From contig NZ_BCVA01000023.1 in the NCBI RefSeq assembly GCF_001591505.1, positions 1 through 64,000 on the forward strand: DNA of 64,000 nt, in the 5' to 3' direction. How positions within the stretch are numbered: position 1 is the first letter of the stretch; every line of letters begins with the position of its first letter. A model generated the notes under the pieces. That model was not told the origin of the DNA and did no database searches. It saw nothing but the letters and a program-made list of their open reading frames with translations. The stretch is from Neobacillus niacini NBRC 15566 (lineage in GTDB: Bacteria > Bacillota > Bacilli > Bacillales > Cytobacillaceae). Below, piece after piece: positions 62,139 through 64,000 of this stretch. The translations under genes were made by a program, and so were the position numbers.

Positions 62139-63065
62139 ATGACTCGATATTTACTCCGTCGCGTATGGTATATGTTAATAACATTATTTATTATTGCGAC
62201 TTTCTCGTTCTTCCTTATGAAAATATTGCCGGGTAGCCCCCTGCAGGCAGAAGATAAATTAAGTGAAGAACAAAAGGCGATTATTTTAGAAAAATATGGG
62301 TTAAATGAACCTATTCCAGTTCAATATGCAAAATATCTTGGTGGACTTGTGAAAGGTGATTTGGGAGTTTCATTTAAATTTGATAATACACCTGTTACAA
62401 CTATCCTAATCGATAGAATCGGGCCATCTGCACTATTAGGCTTTCAAGCATTGGTGGTAGGGTCTATCTTGGGAATAATCCTTGGATTATTAGCCTCAAT
62501 CTTCAGGAATAGTCCGATTGATTTTTCATCTACTATTATCGCAGTTATAGGAACGTCGATACCTTCGTTTGTATTTGCAGGATTATTACAATATGTATTT
62601 GCTGTAAAATTAGGCTGGTTCCCTGTGGCTCTATGGGGCACATCTGCACATACCATTTTGCCAACGATCGCTTTGGCCATTCATCCGATGGCAACAGCTG
62701 CACGTTTTACAAGAACTGAAATGGTAGAAGTGTTACATTCCAATTACATCATTACCGCTCGAGCGAAAGGTGTTTCTGAAACAGGAATTATCTTAAAGCA
62801 TGGATTACGTAATGCACTTATTCCGTTAATTACAGTATTGGGTCCAATGGCAGTTGGTTTGATGACGGGTTCAATGGTTATTGAACAAATTTTTGCGATT
62901 CCAGGCATTGGTGAGCAATTCGTTACTTCTGTTATGGTAAATGATTACCCAACAATTATGGGTACAACTTTATTATTTGCCTTTGGCTTTATTGTAATTA
63001 TCTTAATCATTGACCTCCTTTACGGATTGATTGATCCTAGAATAAGACTTGCAGGAGGTAAATAA
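62139..63065 (+). CDS. oppB: Oligopeptide ABC transporter permease OppB
   Basis: The 308-residue permease has the OppB/DppB N-terminus (MTRYLLRRVWYMLITLF), six predicted helices and an EAA-type loop ending ARAKGVSETGIILKHGLRNAL. It pairs with OppC to form the peptide channel. AGGAGG precedes the ATG. It is followed by oppC after 4 bases. Confidence 0.95.
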   Translation: MTRYLLRRVWYMLITLFIIATFSFFLMKILPGSPLQAEDKLSEEQKAIILEKYGLNEPIPVQYAKYLGGLVKGDLGVSFKFDNTPVTTILIDRIGPSALLGFQALVVGSILGIILGLLASIFRNSPIDFSSTIIAVIGTSIPSFVFAGLLQYVFAVKLGWFPVALWGTSAHTILPTIALAIHPMATAARFTRTEMVEVLHSNYIITARAKGVSETGIILKHGLRNALIPLITVLGPMAVGLMTGSMVIEQIFAIPGIGEQFVTSVMVNDYPTIMGTTLLFAFGFIVIILIIDLLYGLIDPRIRLAGGK

Positions 63066-63069
63066 GTAA

Positions 63070-64000
63070 ATGGATAAAAATAACTTAAATAATATACCAA
63101 AAGATTTATTTGTGCCTCTTGTACGTAAAGAGGATACGAGCGATAGAATTTCAACTCCTAGCAGAACATTTTTTCAAGATGCAAAAAGAACACTTTTCAA
63201 TAATAAACCTGCTGTTTTTAGTATGATTCTTATCCTGTTTATTATTATCATGAGTATTGTTGGTCCTTGGATGAACAGTTTTGGTTCGGACGAACAGGAT
63301 TTAAAAAGAGCAAAAATGCCTCCGCGTGTACCAGTTTTAGAGAATGTCTCTTGGCTTGGTATGGACGGTACATTATCTGGAACCTTCCAAGGTAAAGATG
63401 TTCAGCAGGCTACTGCTAAAGCGAATGCAAGATTTGATAGGAAAGAAGAGTTTATTGATATTAAAGTCATTAATAAAGGTGACGGCACTAGAAATTCTGC
63501 CGAAGTAAAAGCAACCTATCATATTTATGAAGCGAAAGATATGAAAGACACATATTTTTGGTTTGGCAGTGATGCCTTAGGGCGTGACCAATGGACAAGG
63601 CTTTGGGAAGGTACACGGGTTTCTTTAATCATCGCTTTTGTTGCCGCAGTGCTTGACCTTGTTATTGGAGTCGCTTATGGCGGGATTTCCGGATTTTATG
63701 GCGGAAGAGTCGACAATGTCATGCAGCGTATTGCTGAAATCTTAGTTGGTATTCCTAACCTAGTTATTATCCTGTTGATGATGCTCGTTCTTAAGCCAGG
63801 TATCATATCGATTGTTATTGCTTTATCGATCACTGGCTGGATTGGTATGTCACGGATTGTCCGAGGTGAAGTATTAAAGCTGAAAAACCAAGAGTTTGTC
63901 CTAGCTTCAAGAACATTAGGTACATCTAATGGTACGATCATTAGAAAACATTTGGTTCCAAATATCAGCGGTATTATCATTATTAACACGATGTTCTCAG
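63070..64000 (+). CDS. oppC: Oligopeptide ABC transporter permease OppC (partial, runs off the window)
   Basis: From ATG 63070, with AGGAGG 8 bases upstream in the end of oppB, an open frame of at least 310 codons runs to the window edge. It has the OppC N-terminal segment with a helix at about 45-64, an extracellular part, FGSDALGRDQWTRLW and the permease loop EVLKLKNQEFVLASRTLG. The C-terminus and the oppD/oppF ATPases lie beyond the window. Confidence 0.93.
   Translation, partial: MDKNNLNNIPKDLFVPLVRKEDTSDRISTPSRTFFQDAKRTLFNNKPAVFSMILILFIIIMSIVGPWMNSFGSDEQDLKRAKMPPRVPVLENVSWLGMDGTLSGTFQGKDVQQATAKANARFDRKEEFIDIKVINKGDGTRNSAEVKATYHIYEAKDMKDTYFWFGSDALGRDQWTRLWEGTRVSLIIAFVAAVLDLVIGVAYGGISGFYGGRVDNVMQRIAEILVGIPNLVIILLMMLVLKPGIISIVIALSITGWIGMSRIVRGEVLKLKNQEFVLASRTLGTSNGTIIRKHLVPNISGIIIINTMFS

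Overview
The window reads as a chromosomal segment of a low-GC, endospore-forming Firmicute of the Bacillaceae (a Bacillus/Neobacillus-like organism). The reasons are the walRKHIJ (yycFGHIJ) operon followed by an htrC-type protease and rlmH, Bacillus-type class IV PHA synthase genes (phaRBC), rsbQ-rsbP, a YrzI small protein, strong AGGAGG-type ribosome binding sites and many L-box, THI-box, ZTP and c-di-GMP riboswitches. By analogy with Bacillus, the wal/rlmH end lies close to the replication origin.

Layout. 1-260: tRNA-Asp and tRNA-Phe with a terminator. 260-9945: an M23/LysM/G5 peptidoglycan hydrolase with an upstream WalR box, the walRKHIJ operon, an HtrA-like protease, a CxxH/CxxC mini-protein, a cluster of DnaA boxes, and rlmH. 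9945-21563: an accessory island directly downstream of rlmH. It is divided by five further copies of the rlmH 3' end (most still spell Gly-Glu-Pro-Tyr-His-Lys-stop), embedded in long palindromes. These are SCC-like attachment sites. They delimit a pterin/c-di-GMP module (SDR, tandem PTPS, GGDEF-EAL protein, FolE), a one-gene cassette (nucleoside deoxyribosyltransferase fold), a DUF2156/GyrI-like/WYL-regulator module, a 52-bp repeat array, and an alpha/beta hydrolase. No Ccr recombinase is in the window.

21680-34605: a large secreted Ig-like repeat protein, a small acidic secreted protein, a RocB-like M20 peptidase, a lysine-riboswitch-controlled ABC importer, the rsbQ-rsbP energy-stress pair, and a c-di-GMP-I riboswitch ahead of a secreted coiled-coil protein and an HD-GYP protein. 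34700-42120: a DAO-type oxidoreductase; a group that may handle tetrapyrroles (staygreen homologue, HrtAB-like ABC exporter, divergent MerR/B12-binding regulator with two palindromic operators); DUF421 and DUF1259 proteins; lrgAB.

42290-53097: a second lysine-riboswitch-controlled ABC importer, serA behind a ZTP riboswitch, a divergent HprK paralogue, tenA behind a TPP riboswitch, and an E. coli-type fructoselysine operon (frlA, frlB, frlD, frlR). 53196-64000: an orphan OppA, phaR-phaB-phaC (phaC probably starts at ATT), a LysM amidase, small proteins, and the start of an oppABC operon that runs off the window end.

The most unusual observation is the serial array of rlmH-type att sites in a Bacillus-like genome, including one cassette carrying a single gene. 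Next is the island's combination of three pterin-pathway enzymes with a bifunctional-looking c-di-GMP enzyme. All assignments are made by reading the sequence; no database search was run.
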